Source of the DNA: a virus
Length of the DNA: 20,027 nt
Virus record (IMG/VR): IMGVR_UViG_3300025853_000884
Coordinates: 1 to 20,027 of that record
Direction: 5' to 3' (one strand)
In this document: one piece after another, positions 14,648-20,027 of the stretch
Numbering within the stretch: position 1 is the stretch's first letter
Layout: every line of letters begins with the position of its first letter
Notes under the pieces: generated by a model
What the model was told of the DNA's origin: nothing
The model's input: only the letters and a program-made list of their open reading frames with translations
The model's database searches: none
Program-made: the position numbers and the translations under genes

Positions 14648-15076
14648 TTATGCGATTCTTAATATTGCTGCTGATGAAGTAAATGCTGGAAATTGAATTG
14701 TAAAAGTTCCAGATGTTGCTGTTTTATCTGCACCAAAATCTAATACGCAAACTGCTTTACCAGTTTCAGTTGTATTATAAATTAACGCTCCTCTTGCAGT
14801 TAAAGTTACTCCTGTAAAAGAAATATCGTTAAAATCAACAATTGCTACTCCATTTGAAAGAGACACTTGTTGGTTTTGTAATACTCCGCCTCCAGCTGCA
14901 TATGTTCCAGAAGGCGATACTTCATTACCTGTAGTATATGAAGTTGTTGCAGCGCTTAAAACCGCTGTTGATTTGTATAGTGCACACTTAAAAGAGTCTC
15001 CACCACTTTCTAAATCATGTATTCCTTCAAGAATTTCTTTCTTAAAAGAATTACAAACTGCTTGTGATATTGCCAT
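14648..15076 (-). CDS. Probable virion/tail protein, 142 aa
   Basis: It starts MAISQAVCNSFKKEILEGIH and continues with a beta-rich, Thr/Ser/Gly/Ala-rich region (TGNEVSPSGTYAAGGGVLQN, then ARGALIYNTTETGKAVCVLD). This resembles small beta-sandwich proteins often found beside tail genes in marine phages. A strong AAGGAGAA lies eight bases before the ATG, fitting high expression. No signal peptide or enzymatic motif is seen. A tail or head decoration role is inferred from composition and neighbours. Confidence 0.6.
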   Translation of the reverse strand: MAISQAVCNSFKKEILEGIHDLESGGDSFKCALYKSTAVLSAATTSYTTGNEVSPSGTYAAGGGVLQNQQVSLSNGVAIVDFNDISFTGVTLTARGALIYNTTETGKAVCVLDFGADKTATSGTFTIQFPAFTSSAAILRIA

Positions 15077-15084
15077 AATTAATT

Positions 15085-15090
15085 CTCCTT
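15085..15090 (-). promoter_or_regulatory. Strong Shine-Dalgarno site
   Basis: AAGGAG lies 8 bases before the ATG at 15076 and fixes that start. It is among the strongest ribosome sites in the window, consistent with an abundant virion protein. Confidence 0.75.
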
Positions 15091-15095
15091 AAAAA

Positions 15096-15797
15096 TTATT
15101 TACTGTTAGGTGATGGCGAAGGAATTTGAACCCTTGGCACACCATCCATATACTCATCTCTACGTCTTCTGCCCATTTGCTCCAACGCAAAACTTTGTAT
15201 AGCTACATTATACTTGTCTGAATAGAGTTTGTACATATCCATTGGACCTTTTAAAAACTCGTAAGCTTGAACCATTGTAGCGTAAAATAATAAGTCAGGA
15301 ACATTATCTGATAAATAAGTTGTCGTATTTGTAGCAGATAAATGATCTGGAGTATAAATATAGCTTAATTGAACTTGATATTGAGCATCTGGAGTAGGAG
15401 CCATAATTAATGTGGTCTCTTTCCAATTTGCATAATATTTAGGCACTCCTGTAGCACCTGTAGAATTATACTCAAAAATAAAACTAGTGTCTCTTTTGTC
15501 TAAATATTCTTTGGTTGTTGGGCTTTGATTAGTGTCAAAAACTAAAAAGGATCTTACAATAATAGCTCTTCTAGTCGATGTTAAACCAGAACTTGAATTA
15601 GCATTAGGTAAATTTAAATAAGGTGAATTAATATTTACATTTGCAGTAGCATATTCTCTAGCATAATCTGCATCTACTTCTCTAAAAATACGTAGCTCAG
15701 CATCACGAATCATGCTATCTAAAATAGAATCTGTAAGAACAGAAGAGTCAACTTCAGTGTAATCTCTAATTTTTTGTAATAGTTCTGAATAAGTCAT
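15096..15797 (-). CDS. Head-tail adaptor-like protein
   Basis: The N-terminus MTYSELLQKIRDYTEVDSSV, then DSMIRDAELRIFREVDADYA, matches the helical opening of phage adaptor proteins of the SU10/P22 gp4-like class, which bind under the portal and start the neck. A beta-rich middle (LNLPNA...RRAIIVRSFLVF, then TTLIMAPTPDAQYQVQLSYI) and a helical C-terminal part (VPDLLFYATMVQAYEFLKGP) follow, in the order seen in this fold. At 233 residues it suits that family. It is encoded with the second adaptor-like gene at 16143-16817. Assignment is by fold pattern from memory. Confidence 0.65.
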   Translation of the reverse strand: MTYSELLQKIRDYTEVDSSVLTDSILDSMIRDAELRIFREVDADYAREYATANVNINSPYLNLPNANSSSGLTSTRRAIIVRSFLVFDTNQSPTTKEYLDKRDTSFIFEYNSTGATGVPKYYANWKETTLIMAPTPDAQYQVQLSYIYTPDHLSATNTTTYLSDNVPDLLFYATMVQAYEFLKGPMDMYKLYSDKYNVAIQSFALEQMGRRRRDEYMDGVPRVQIPSPSPNSK

Positions 15798-15798
15798 A

Positions 15799-16143
15799 TT
15801 AAGTAATTGTTATTGTAACATTTCCAACAACTGAACCCAACTGTCTTTTGTTATTTTCTTCTAAAGGGTCTATAGCTGGTTGCATACCATTTGATAAAAA
15901 TTGTCCTGGCCAATATTGAGGATCTAAATACACTGTCACTGGTGCAGCCCTTTGTGGTCTAGCATTCCATAAAGCTACAGGATCTGCTTTTTTAGGTCTT
16001 GGATCTAGTTGTGGGTGTTTAGCTTCAAACTCAGATATATGAACCCATGAACCATTCCATTCTTTTACCATTTCTGTGTATGGAAAAGCTTGTCCTGATC
16101 TATCTGAGATGGACTGTGAATATTTACCTTTTGCGTATGCCAT
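15799..16143 (-). CDS. Small conserved phage protein, 114 aa, unknown
   Basis: It begins MAYAKGKYSQSISDRSGQAF and is rich in Trp, Pro and Lys, with WNGSWVHISEFEAKHPQLDP near residue 29 and a final beta stretch VVGNVTITIT. Its ATG shares a base with the stop of the preceding adaptor-like gene (TAATG), and its stop is one base before the next start. It lies between two adaptor-like genes, so a neck or minor virion role is likely. I do not know the family name. Confidence 0.6.
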   Translation of the reverse strand: MAYAKGKYSQSISDRSGQAFPYTEMVKEWNGSWVHISEFEAKHPQLDPRPKKADPVALWNARPQRAAPVTVYLDPQYWPGQFLSNGMQPAIDPLEENNKRQLGSVVGNVTITIT

Positions 16144-16817
16144 TATGACCCCTGTGGAAAGTAAACATTAGGTGTAATGTAAACAGAAGTTCTCTGTCCA
16201 TCTTCTTCTAATGCTCTTTTTAATTCATCTTCGTATAATAATTTCAAAGCTTGAATTCTATCGGGTGCAACTTTTTGAGATAGATAGAAAGCTAAACCTG
16301 AAACCATGCAAGGATAAAATCTATAAGGCATGTCTCCTGTATTTGTATATGCTCCTGCATCTTCAATTCTAGCAATGTAATAATAAAAAACATTTGTAAC
16401 TGCAGAAGTATCTGGAGCTAAATATAAAGTTATTGTAGGTTGAATTAATCTGTTAATGTAATATTGAGAAGGTGTTCCTGAATCAGATTTATTTGGAATT
16501 GCAATATATTCAGATCTAGAAATTTTTGTTAATGATTGTTGTGTACCACCTGTTGTGGTTACAACCATTTCTAATACATCACTACAATCATCTGGTGTAG
16601 TATATGTTGCTTGTCCATTAACTAAAGTTTCAGTTTGAGATTTTACTTTCCAAAGATTAATACCTCTGTTACCCCATTCTGAAAATAAAAGATTTAAACT
16701 TCTTCTTGCTGATTTAATATCATGACCAGAATTAGTTCTTACGCCACATCTTTCATAGGCTTCTTCGATTGTTTCATCAATCGTAATATTAAAACTTGTA
16801 GTCCCAGATGTAGCCAT
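16143..16817 (-). CDS. Neck/tail accessory protein, gp4 or tail-tube-A-like
   Basis: Residues about 13-50 (DETIEEAYERCGV, then SARRSLNLLFSEWGNRGINL) form the helical N-terminal region typical of podophage neck proteins. WKVKSQTETLVNGQATYTTP and DDCSDVLEMVV follow, then a beta block with PSQYYINRLIQPTITLYLAP. The C-terminal helices (CMVSGLAFYLSQK, then ALKLLYEDELKRALEEDG) complete the pattern of adaptor/tail tubular A-type proteins that connect portal and tail. With a P22 gp10-like protein also present, a P22 gp4-type role is attractive but unproven. An AGGA ribosome site lies upstream. Confidence 0.6.
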   Translation of the reverse strand: MATSGTTSFNITIDETIEEAYERCGVRTNSGHDIKSARRSLNLLFSEWGNRGINLWKVKSQTETLVNGQATYTTPDDCSDVLEMVVTTTGGTQQSLTKISRSEYIAIPNKSDSGTPSQYYINRLIQPTITLYLAPDTSAVTNVFYYYIARIEDAGAYTNTGDMPYRFYPCMVSGLAFYLSQKVAPDRIQALKLLYEDELKRALEEDGQRTSVYITPNVYFPQGS

Positions 16818-16832
16818 GTCATGATCCTAAAA

Positions 16833-16997
16833 TTATATTCTGCCAGACATTTTGTAGTTTTTATGTCCGCCACCCATTAAACCGCCAGCTTTTGCTTTTT
16901 TCATTTTTTTAAAATCTTCGCCTGTAATTTTATCTGTAGGCTCAGCCATTGCAGCTATTTTTTTCTGTTTAGGTGAAAGTGGTTTATCTTTTTTCAT
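16833..16997 (-). CDS. Small Lys/Gly-rich protein, 54 aa
   Basis: The 54-residue product runs from MKKDKPLSPKQKKIAAMAEP to a Gly-rich end (AKAGGLMGGGHKNYKMSGRI). Its ATG overlaps the stop of the preceding gene as TAATG. No other reading frame explains this interval. The basic, low-complexity character suggests nucleic-acid contact or a minor virion component. I do not recognise a family. Confidence 0.6.
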   Translation of the reverse strand: MKKDKPLSPKQKKIAAMAEPTDKITGEDFKKMKKAKAGGLMGGGHKNYKMSGRI

Positions 16998-17185
16998 TAC
17001 ATTACTCCTTTAAAGTTAGTTCCTCTTACAGCGGCTCCTGCACCACGGCACATGCCACCATCGCTAAATGTAGTCATATTTAAAATTCTTTTTGACTGTA
17101 CAGGTTTTTTCTTATCTTTATTAACTGACTCAGTTGCCTTTTTAAGTGCTTTTAAATATGCTTTATATTCTTTTGCTTCTTCCAT
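16997..17185 (-). CDS. Small basic protein, 62 aa, unknown
   Basis: A Lys/Glu/Ala helix (MEEAKEYKAYLKALKKATES) is followed by KDKKKPVQSKR and a Gly/Arg-rich tail with GGMCRGAGAAVRG. It is coupled by TAATG to the DUF5872-like gene before it and to the 54-residue gene after it. The GGMCRGxGAAxRG end recurs in small marine phage proteins I have seen, but no function is known to me. Confidence 0.55.
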   Translation of the reverse strand: MEEAKEYKAYLKALKKATESVNKDKKKPVQSKRILNMTTFSDGGMCRGAGAAVRGTNFKGVM

Positions 17186-17475
17186 TATAAATCTATCATA
17201 CCACCATAATATAGTTTAGTAAATGCACCCCTAGATGCCATTGTTTTAACATTAGTTGGCTTAGGGCCAGTGTTTGGGGCTTGGCGCTTTCGTGCGACAG
17301 CACTCGCCTTTTCTGACTTTGTCATGCGTGTGGCTTTCGCAAGTGGGACACACTTCGGATACTTTCTTCCTTTTGAAGAACTCGCAGATTTTCTTCCACA
17401 TTCTTGGTATTTACCTCCTTTTTTAGGTGCACCTATGTCTACCCATTTTTCTTTAAACCATTTATCTAGACTCAT
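17185..17475 (-). CDS. DUF5872-like small basic protein
   Basis: WFKEKWVDIGAPKKGGKYQE, then CGRKSASSSKGRKYPKC, then ARKRQAPNTGPKP matches the pattern of DUF5872-type proteins (KWVDIG..K..G.Y..CGR......YPKCVP..KA..M...), found in marine phages and large DNA viruses. The function is unknown. The paired CGR and YPKC cysteines could bind a metal. The protein is strongly basic, which fits nucleic-acid binding. It overlaps the gene before it as ATGA. The Pfam name is from memory. Confidence 0.65.
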   Translation of the reverse strand: MSLDKWFKEKWVDIGAPKKGGKYQECGRKSASSSKGRKYPKCVPLAKATRMTKSEKASAVARKRQAPNTGPKPTNVKTMASRGAFTKLYYGGMIDL

Positions 17476-17807
17476 TTAAGTAAGTCACCGTAATAATCTT
17501 CATATGATTTATTAGAAACATATGAATCATCAGCTAAACTAGATTTTATATGACTACCAAAATACTCTGATCTTTTTTTGTACTCTGCTGGAGTTTCTGT
17601 TTCCATTACTGGACGATGAACTTTGGCATGATCTACCATAACACCTAATTTAGCTTTTTTAGGACCCCAGTCTTTTCTTTTTACACCCGAAGGATCTTTT
17701 ATTTTACCCGCACAAATCTTACTAGCATATGCGTTTGCATACGCTGACGGATAAACTTTGAATTTTCTTTTAGCGGCCGCTTTGCCTCTAGCACATAGTT
17801 TTGTCAT
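17472..17807 (-). CDS. Small basic protein of the KVYPSAYANAYASK type
   Basis: MTKLCARGKAAAKRKFKVYP followed by SAYANAYASKICAGK is a motif repeatedly seen in small proteins of marine phages and giant viruses, often next to DUF5872-like proteins as here. The remaining part is Lys/Asp-rich with HAKVHRPVMETETPAEYKKR and ends DYYGDLLK. The function is unknown. The basic N-terminus suggests DNA or RNA contact. The C-terminal end of the frame-broken gene upstream overlaps its start. Confidence 0.65.
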   Translation of the reverse strand: MTKLCARGKAAAKRKFKVYPSAYANAYASKICAGKIKDPSGVKRKDWGPKKAKLGVMVDHAKVHRPVMETETPAEYKKRSEYFGSHIKSSLADDSYVSNKSYEDYYGDLLK

Positions 17808-17970
17808 CGTGTCTAAGCCTCTTTCGGTTGTACAACTTCTTAGATTGTACCACTTTTGGTTTAAACAGTAAACGTCCTGCTAAGAGCATTTTTGCGATAG
17901 GGTTTCTTAACTTGAAGTTTCTTTTTTTCTTGTTTTTTCTCGGTTCTCGCGCCACGTAATTTACCTTCAA
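17788..17970 (-). CDS. Downstream half of an apparently frame-broken small basic gene
   Basis: This frame encodes LRNPIAKMLLAGRLLFKPKV, then VQSKKLYNRKRLRH and a tail ending DDKTMC. The (K/R)NPIA...L....F..K.V..KK.Y.RK pattern is typical of small marine phage proteins, so the frame looks genuine. Its only early start is a TTG at 17970 with no ribosome site, and its first ATG is internal. The 47-residue ORF upstream in another frame has a well-coupled start. A +1 frame change near the A7 run at 17922-17928 would join the two into one protein of about 72 residues. Confidence 0.5.
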   Translation of the reverse strand: MKVNYVAREPRKNKKKRNFKLRNPIAKMLLAGRLLFKPKVVQSKKLYNRKRLRHDDKTMC

Positions 17971-18004
17971 TTTGTTTTGGCATTTGTGATCTTGTTATTC
18001 CCAT
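17861..18004 (-). CDS. Upstream half of the same small basic gene, 47-aa ORF
   Basis: This ORF starts MGITRSQMPKQIEGKLRGAR, an opening I associate with small marine phage proteins (MGITRSQ.PKQI). Its ATG overlaps the endolysin stop as TAATG. After residue about 28 it runs through a Lys-rich stretch and then an atypical tail ending SRTFTV. The expected family continuation instead lies in the +1 frame. A classic A-AAA-AAG heptamer (17921-17927) is present in frame, but a -1 slip there would end within four residues, so it does not explain the fusion. Confidence 0.5.
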   Translation of the reverse strand: MGITRSQMPKQIEGKLRGARTEKKQEKKKLQVKKPYRKNALSRTFTV

Positions 18005-18480
18005 TACAATATATCCTTAAATTTTCCTATAACTGGTTTATATTTGACTTTACCCTCAGATCTAAATGCATGCAAGCAACTTGCTCTTCTTTGTTCAGGA
18101 ATATAACTACAATGAATCCAACCACTATTTGGTTCTCCTGGATTATAAAACTCTAATATAAGTTGATCATATTCTAAATTATCTTTTATCCAATCTGCAA
18201 CTTCTGCGTTATCTACACCAGGACATTCAAAGTCTGCAGCTTCTGCTTTTGTATGCTGACTATTAATAGAACTGCCTATGGCTAAACATAATTCACCACT
18301 GCGAAATCCGCTAGTCACAGTAACTCTTCCGAATCGATCTCGTACAGGTTGTAATATATTTTCACAAAGTATTTTTAATTTTTCTACTTGGTCTGCTGAT
18401 GGATTATTATTTATACCCTTACGAATAGCTGTATCTGATTTTGTTAATTCTGAAAGAGTAAAATTACGAGAAAGGTTCAT
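18004..18480 (-). CDS. Endolysin, M15-type zinc peptidase
   Basis: The protein resembles VanY/M15 D-Ala-D-Ala carboxypeptidase-like phage lysins, which cut peptidoglycan stem peptides. It has FTLSELTKSDTA (7-18), VTSGFRSGELCLAIG (55-69), SSINSQHTKAEAADFE (70-85) with zinc ligands H76 and D83, LILEF with E110 as a likely catalytic base, and WIHCSY (121-126) with H123 as the third ligand. At 158 residues it is a single catalytic domain with no signal peptide or wall-binding domain, so export would need a holin. Its stop overlaps the next start as TAATG. Confidence 0.88.
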   Translation of the reverse strand: MNLSRNFTLSELTKSDTAIRKGINNNPSADQVEKLKILCENILQPVRDRFGRVTVTSGFRSGELCLAIGSSINSQHTKAEAADFECPGVDNAEVADWIKDNLEYDQLILEFYNPGEPNSGWIHCSYIPEQRRASCLHAFRSEGKVKYKPVIGKFKDIL

Positions 18481-18481
18481 T

Positions 18482-18700
18482 TTATTTTGGTTGTATAATA
18501 TTTTCTATATATAAGCTACCATCAATATTTTTACCTATATTAGCTTCAACTTCACCACACATCAACTGTTGATCCTCTTGATTTATATGCCTTTGAGCTT
18601 CTCTTTTATGTTTTAAACAATCACTCATTGAGTTTTGAATTCTATGTTCAAGAAGTTCTCCATTTACAAATAAACATAATGCAATAACTAATTTCGCCAT
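18482..18700 (-). CDS. Small protein with short hydrophobic N-terminus, 72 aa
   Basis: It starts MAKLVIALCLFVNGELLEHR and has three Cys (9, 28, 48) with a Glu/Gln-rich middle. The short hydrophobic stretch could be a core strand or weak membrane anchor. GAGGAG five bases upstream strongly supports this start. It lies next to the endolysin, so a lysis-related role is conceivable, though similar small proteins occur in marine phages without known function. Confidence 0.6.
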   Translation of the reverse strand: MAKLVIALCLFVNGELLEHRIQNSMSDCLKHKREAQRHINQEDQQLMCGEVEANIGKNIDGSLYIENIIQPK

Positions 18701-18774
18701 TCACACTCCTCGTATTCATTATTATAATCGTACTCTTGAAAAGTACCTTCGTTAATGCCCATTTCCATTTCCAT
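18688..18774 (-). CDS. Possible 28-aa overlapping mini-ORF
   Basis: The acidic peptide MEMEMGINEGTFQEYDYNNE, then YEECEWRN, overlaps the end of the coiled-coil gene and the start of the 72-residue gene, bridging an otherwise 50-base gap. It is rich in Glu, Tyr and Asn, unlike random AT-rich translation. The ribosome site for the next gene lies inside it. It may be a real coupled gene or just a leader that carries ribosomes forward. Confidence 0.4.
   Translation of the reverse strand: MEMEMGINEGTFQEYDYNNEYEECEWRN
18706..18711 (-). promoter_or_regulatory. Strong Shine-Dalgarno site
   Basis: GAGGAG sits five bases before the ATG at 18700 and fixes the start of the 72-residue gene. It lies inside the 28-residue ORF. 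Confidence 0.7.
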
Positions 18775-19138
18775 TAGCAAATTTAATATCTCTTGTAGCG
18801 TCTTTTAATTTTTCTATATCTTTTTTTAATTTTTCTATTTCTTTTTCATGATTATCTAACATTACACCTGTATGTACATTTTCTTCTAACATTTCTTGCA
18901 TTTTTTCAATTTGTTTTGCTTGCCATTCCAAGATCATAAATTGTTCTTGATCAATAGGCTTTTGAACAGATGCCTCTAATAAATCTTTTTCAAATAACTG
19001 GTTTTTAGTTTCTAATTGATTAAGTCTTTCAATAACACCAAATGCAAACCACGCGCCAATCACGATTGCACCGATCAACCCAATTAAGTTCCGTAACGGT
19101 AAACCGATTGAAGTGTTATCTGAAATTTTTACTGACAT
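18752..19138 (-). CDS. One-TM coiled-coil membrane protein, holin or spanin candidate
   Basis: From the ATG at 19138 (MSVKISDN) the protein has one hydrophobic segment (about residues 17-36, NLIGLIGAIVIGAWFAFGVI) followed by a long charged helix with heptad-like Glu/Lys/Leu spacing (about 40-118) and an Asn-Gly tail. A GTG start at 19147 would add MFV, but the ATG overlaps the stop region of the zinc protein and is preferred. The shape is a short N-terminal anchor with a coiled coil in the cytoplasm or periplasm. Placement two genes before the endolysin makes a holin or spanin-like role possible but unproven. Confidence 0.6.
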   Translation of the reverse strand: MSVKISDNTSIGLPLRNLIGLIGAIVIGAWFAFGVIERLNQLETKNQLFEKDLLEASVQKPIDQEQFMILEWQAKQIEKMQEMLEENVHTGVMLDNHEKEIEKLKKDIEKLKDATRDIKFANGNGNGH

Positions 19139-19263
19139 GACAAACACTCATCAGAACCAGAATCTAATTCTGCTAGAGCTTCCTCCTTACAATCTTGGCT
19201 ACAAAAAAGATCTAGTTCATCTTTAGCTTCAAATTCTTTTTTACATTGTTTACATTTTTTCAT
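19129..19263 (-). CDS. Mini zinc-binding protein, 44 aa
   Basis: The sequence begins MKKCKQCKKEFEA and has CSQDC in the middle and CLSCQ at the end. This gives CxxC...CxxxC, with a further CxxC at the C-terminus. The first two pairs look like a small treble-clef or zinc-ribbon fold. Its ATG overlaps the previous stop (ATGA), and its stop lies within the start region of the membrane protein. Too short for a family call; nucleic-acid or protein binding is likely. Confidence 0.65.
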   Translation of the reverse strand: MKKCKQCKKEFEAKDELDLFCSQDCKEEALAELDSGSDECLSCQ

Positions 19264-19358
19264 TTCTTTCTCCTCTTCTTTTTGGTAAATAAGTTTTCAA
19301 TTTTTTCAAAAAAATCATCTACTGCTCCAAGCAGTTTGTACATAAATTTATCGAACAT
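19260..19358 (-). CDS. 32-aa amphipathic basic peptide
   Basis: MFDKFMYKLLGAVDDFFEKI is followed by ENLFTKKKRRKK. An amphipathic helix with Phe/Leu/Ile on one side ends in a strongly basic tail, a shape seen in membrane-active or membrane-docking peptides. It is coupled to the zinc protein by ATGA. No Shine-Dalgarno sequence is visible, so it may depend on reinitiation from the gene before it. A lysis accessory role is only a guess. Confidence 0.55.
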   Translation of the reverse strand: MFDKFMYKLLGAVDDFFEKIENLFTKKKRRKK

Positions 19359-19361
19359 ATT

Positions 19362-19559
19362 TTACCAGTTAGAGTTTGATTTAGAAACCTTGTGAGCTAA
19401 AACTTTTCCTTTATTTGAACCATGTTTAACAACATATCCTGATGTACCATTAGCATTAATATCTACTTCATGCCTTGCATTAAATAAAACTTTTGTTTTA
19501 GCAAGTAAAGATTGCTCTTTATTTCTATTTTTAAATAAGTGTGTAAATCTATCTTTCAT
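19362..19559 (-). CDS. Small basic protein, 65 aa, unknown
   Basis: MKDRFTHLFKNRNKEQSLLA is followed by a basic region and a Gly/Asn/Ser-rich end (GTSGYVVKHGSNKGKV, closing SKSNSNW). A GGAG ribosome site lies in the end of the previous gene. Strong positive charge suggests nucleic-acid contact. I do not recognise the family. Its stop is followed within a few bases by the 32-residue peptide gene. Confidence 0.55.
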   Translation of the reverse strand: MKDRFTHLFKNRNKEQSLLAKTKVLFNARHEVDINANGTSGYVVKHGSNKGKVLAHKVSKSNSNW

Positions 19560-19562
19560 ATT

Positions 19563-20027
19563 TTACTCCTTTTTTTCTTCCATATTATAAAACATTTTAT
19601 CGGAGTCTTCAGTAACCATGCTATTATCTTCTGCATCCCAGTAAGTAGTTTGGACTTTATAGTCAGGCCAGCTGTTATCAGTAGTGTATGAATTAACATG
19701 CCACAGAATGCGATTATTAGGCTGAGCTGCAAAATTACCGTTATCAAGCTCCAGTATATGTGCACACTTATGTTCTTGAGGTATTTCAGAATGTTCAACA
19801 TCTAATATATTAGTATCTGGATGTGCCCAATCAATTGTAAATAAATATTTGCCATGATAAAATTTTTTATCTAAGCCAAGAAATTTTCCTCTTATACCAT
19901 CCAACCAATCAAAGCAATGAACAGAAGGATAATAACTAAAACAATTCCACAATTGAAGTTCGTGCGTCTGCATATTCGGCACATCGGCTCTATCATACGA
20001 TTTTTGGAAAAACGCTGAGATAGGCAA
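19563..20027 (-). CDS. Partial unrecognised phage protein
   Basis: At least 154 residues, entering from the window edge, so the 5' end is missing; a TTG at the edge is not convincing as a start. It is rich in Trp, Tyr, His and Asp (CFDWLDGIRGKFLGL, then LFTIDWAHPDTN, then NRILWHVNSYTT and WPDYKVQTTYWDAE). The C-terminus is acidic (MEEKKE). No enzymatic motif stands out. It precedes the small-gene and lysis region in the transcript. Confidence 0.6.
   Translation of the reverse strand: MPISAFFQKSYDRADVPNMQTHELQLWNCFSYYPSVHCFDWLDGIRGKFLGLDKKFYHGKYLFTIDWAHPDTNILDVEHSEIPQEHKCAHILELDNGNFAAQPNNRILWHVNSYTTDNSWPDYKVQTTYWDAEDNSMVTEDSDKMFYNMEEKKE

Noticed and set aside
17921-17927. Classic A-AAA-AAG slippery heptamer for -1 frameshifting
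   Set aside because: A -1 slip ends after Glu-Thr-Ser-Ser; the likely continuation is in the +1 frame.
19556-19801. 81-aa hydrophobic ORF nested in the partial gene, resembling a holin with a basic tail
   Set aside because: It lies wholly in another frame of a longer plausible gene; shadow frames of AT-rich genes are often hydrophobic, and no ribosome site supports it. Left open as a weak holin alternative.
1-20027. tRNA genes, CRISPR arrays, insertion sequences, integrase or attachment sites
   Set aside because: No cloverleaf-like sequence, regularly spaced repeats, transposase or integrase motifs were seen by eye; a covariance or repeat search would be needed to exclude short cases.

Overview
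The window looks like part of a tailed phage genome from the sea, most likely a phage of a low-GC marine bacterium such as SAR11/Pelagibacter. Three things point that way. The sequence is AT-rich. Genes sit on one strand with almost no gaps, and many overlap as TAATG or ATGA. The structural proteins resemble those of uncultured marine (uvMED-type) phages. All supported genes are on the minus strand, so transcription runs from 20027 towards 1. The host and virus family are inferences; no database search was possible.

In transcription order: (1) 20027-18004 holds small genes and a lysis region. It has a partial unknown protein, a small basic protein, a 32-residue peptide, a Cys4-type mini zinc protein, a one-TM coiled-coil protein, a 28-residue overlapping ORF, a small Cys-containing protein and an M15-type peptidase endolysin. 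(2) 18004-16833 is a run of small Lys-rich proteins, including a DUF5872-like protein and one gene that appears split by a +1 frame change. (3) 16817-14648 holds head-tail adaptor-like and other virion proteins. (4) 14630-10965 encodes likely tail and receptor-binding proteins: a Trp-rich repeat protein, a tail fibre, a glycine-rich tip/adhesin-like protein and a Trp-rich accessory protein. (5) 10933-2164 is a compact 13-gene enzyme cassette. (6) 2135-1 resumes the virion genes with a P22 gp10-like tail protein, a small protein and the start of another gene.

The cassette is the most interesting part. In order it encodes a TIGR02466-like 2-oxoglutarate/Fe(II) oxygenase, a NodU/CmcH-type O-carbamoyltransferase, a sulfotransferase, four more 2OG-Fe(II) oxygenases, a JmjC/cupin-like oxygenase, a second paralogous sulfotransferase, a flavin-dependent tryptophan halogenase, another 2OG oxygenase, an APS-kinase-like P-loop kinase and an HxGH nucleotidyltransferase. 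Twelve of the junctions overlap or nearly touch, so this looks like one co-translated pathway. The last two genes could make APS/PAPS for the sulfotransferases. The remaining enzymes would hydroxylate, halogenate, sulfate and carbamoylate some target. The target is not visible in the sequence. Because the cassette sits directly after the receptor-binding genes and splits the tail module, candidates are the phage's own tail proteins, a host surface glycan, or a small molecule or peptide.

Both cassette borders carry a plausible promoter whose predicted start site falls at or next to the start codon of the following gene. The upstream border also has a perfect 11-bp inverted repeat around a start codon. 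No tRNA, CRISPR array, insertion sequence, integrase or plus-strand gene could be supported, and no gene-free stretch exceeds 300 bases.
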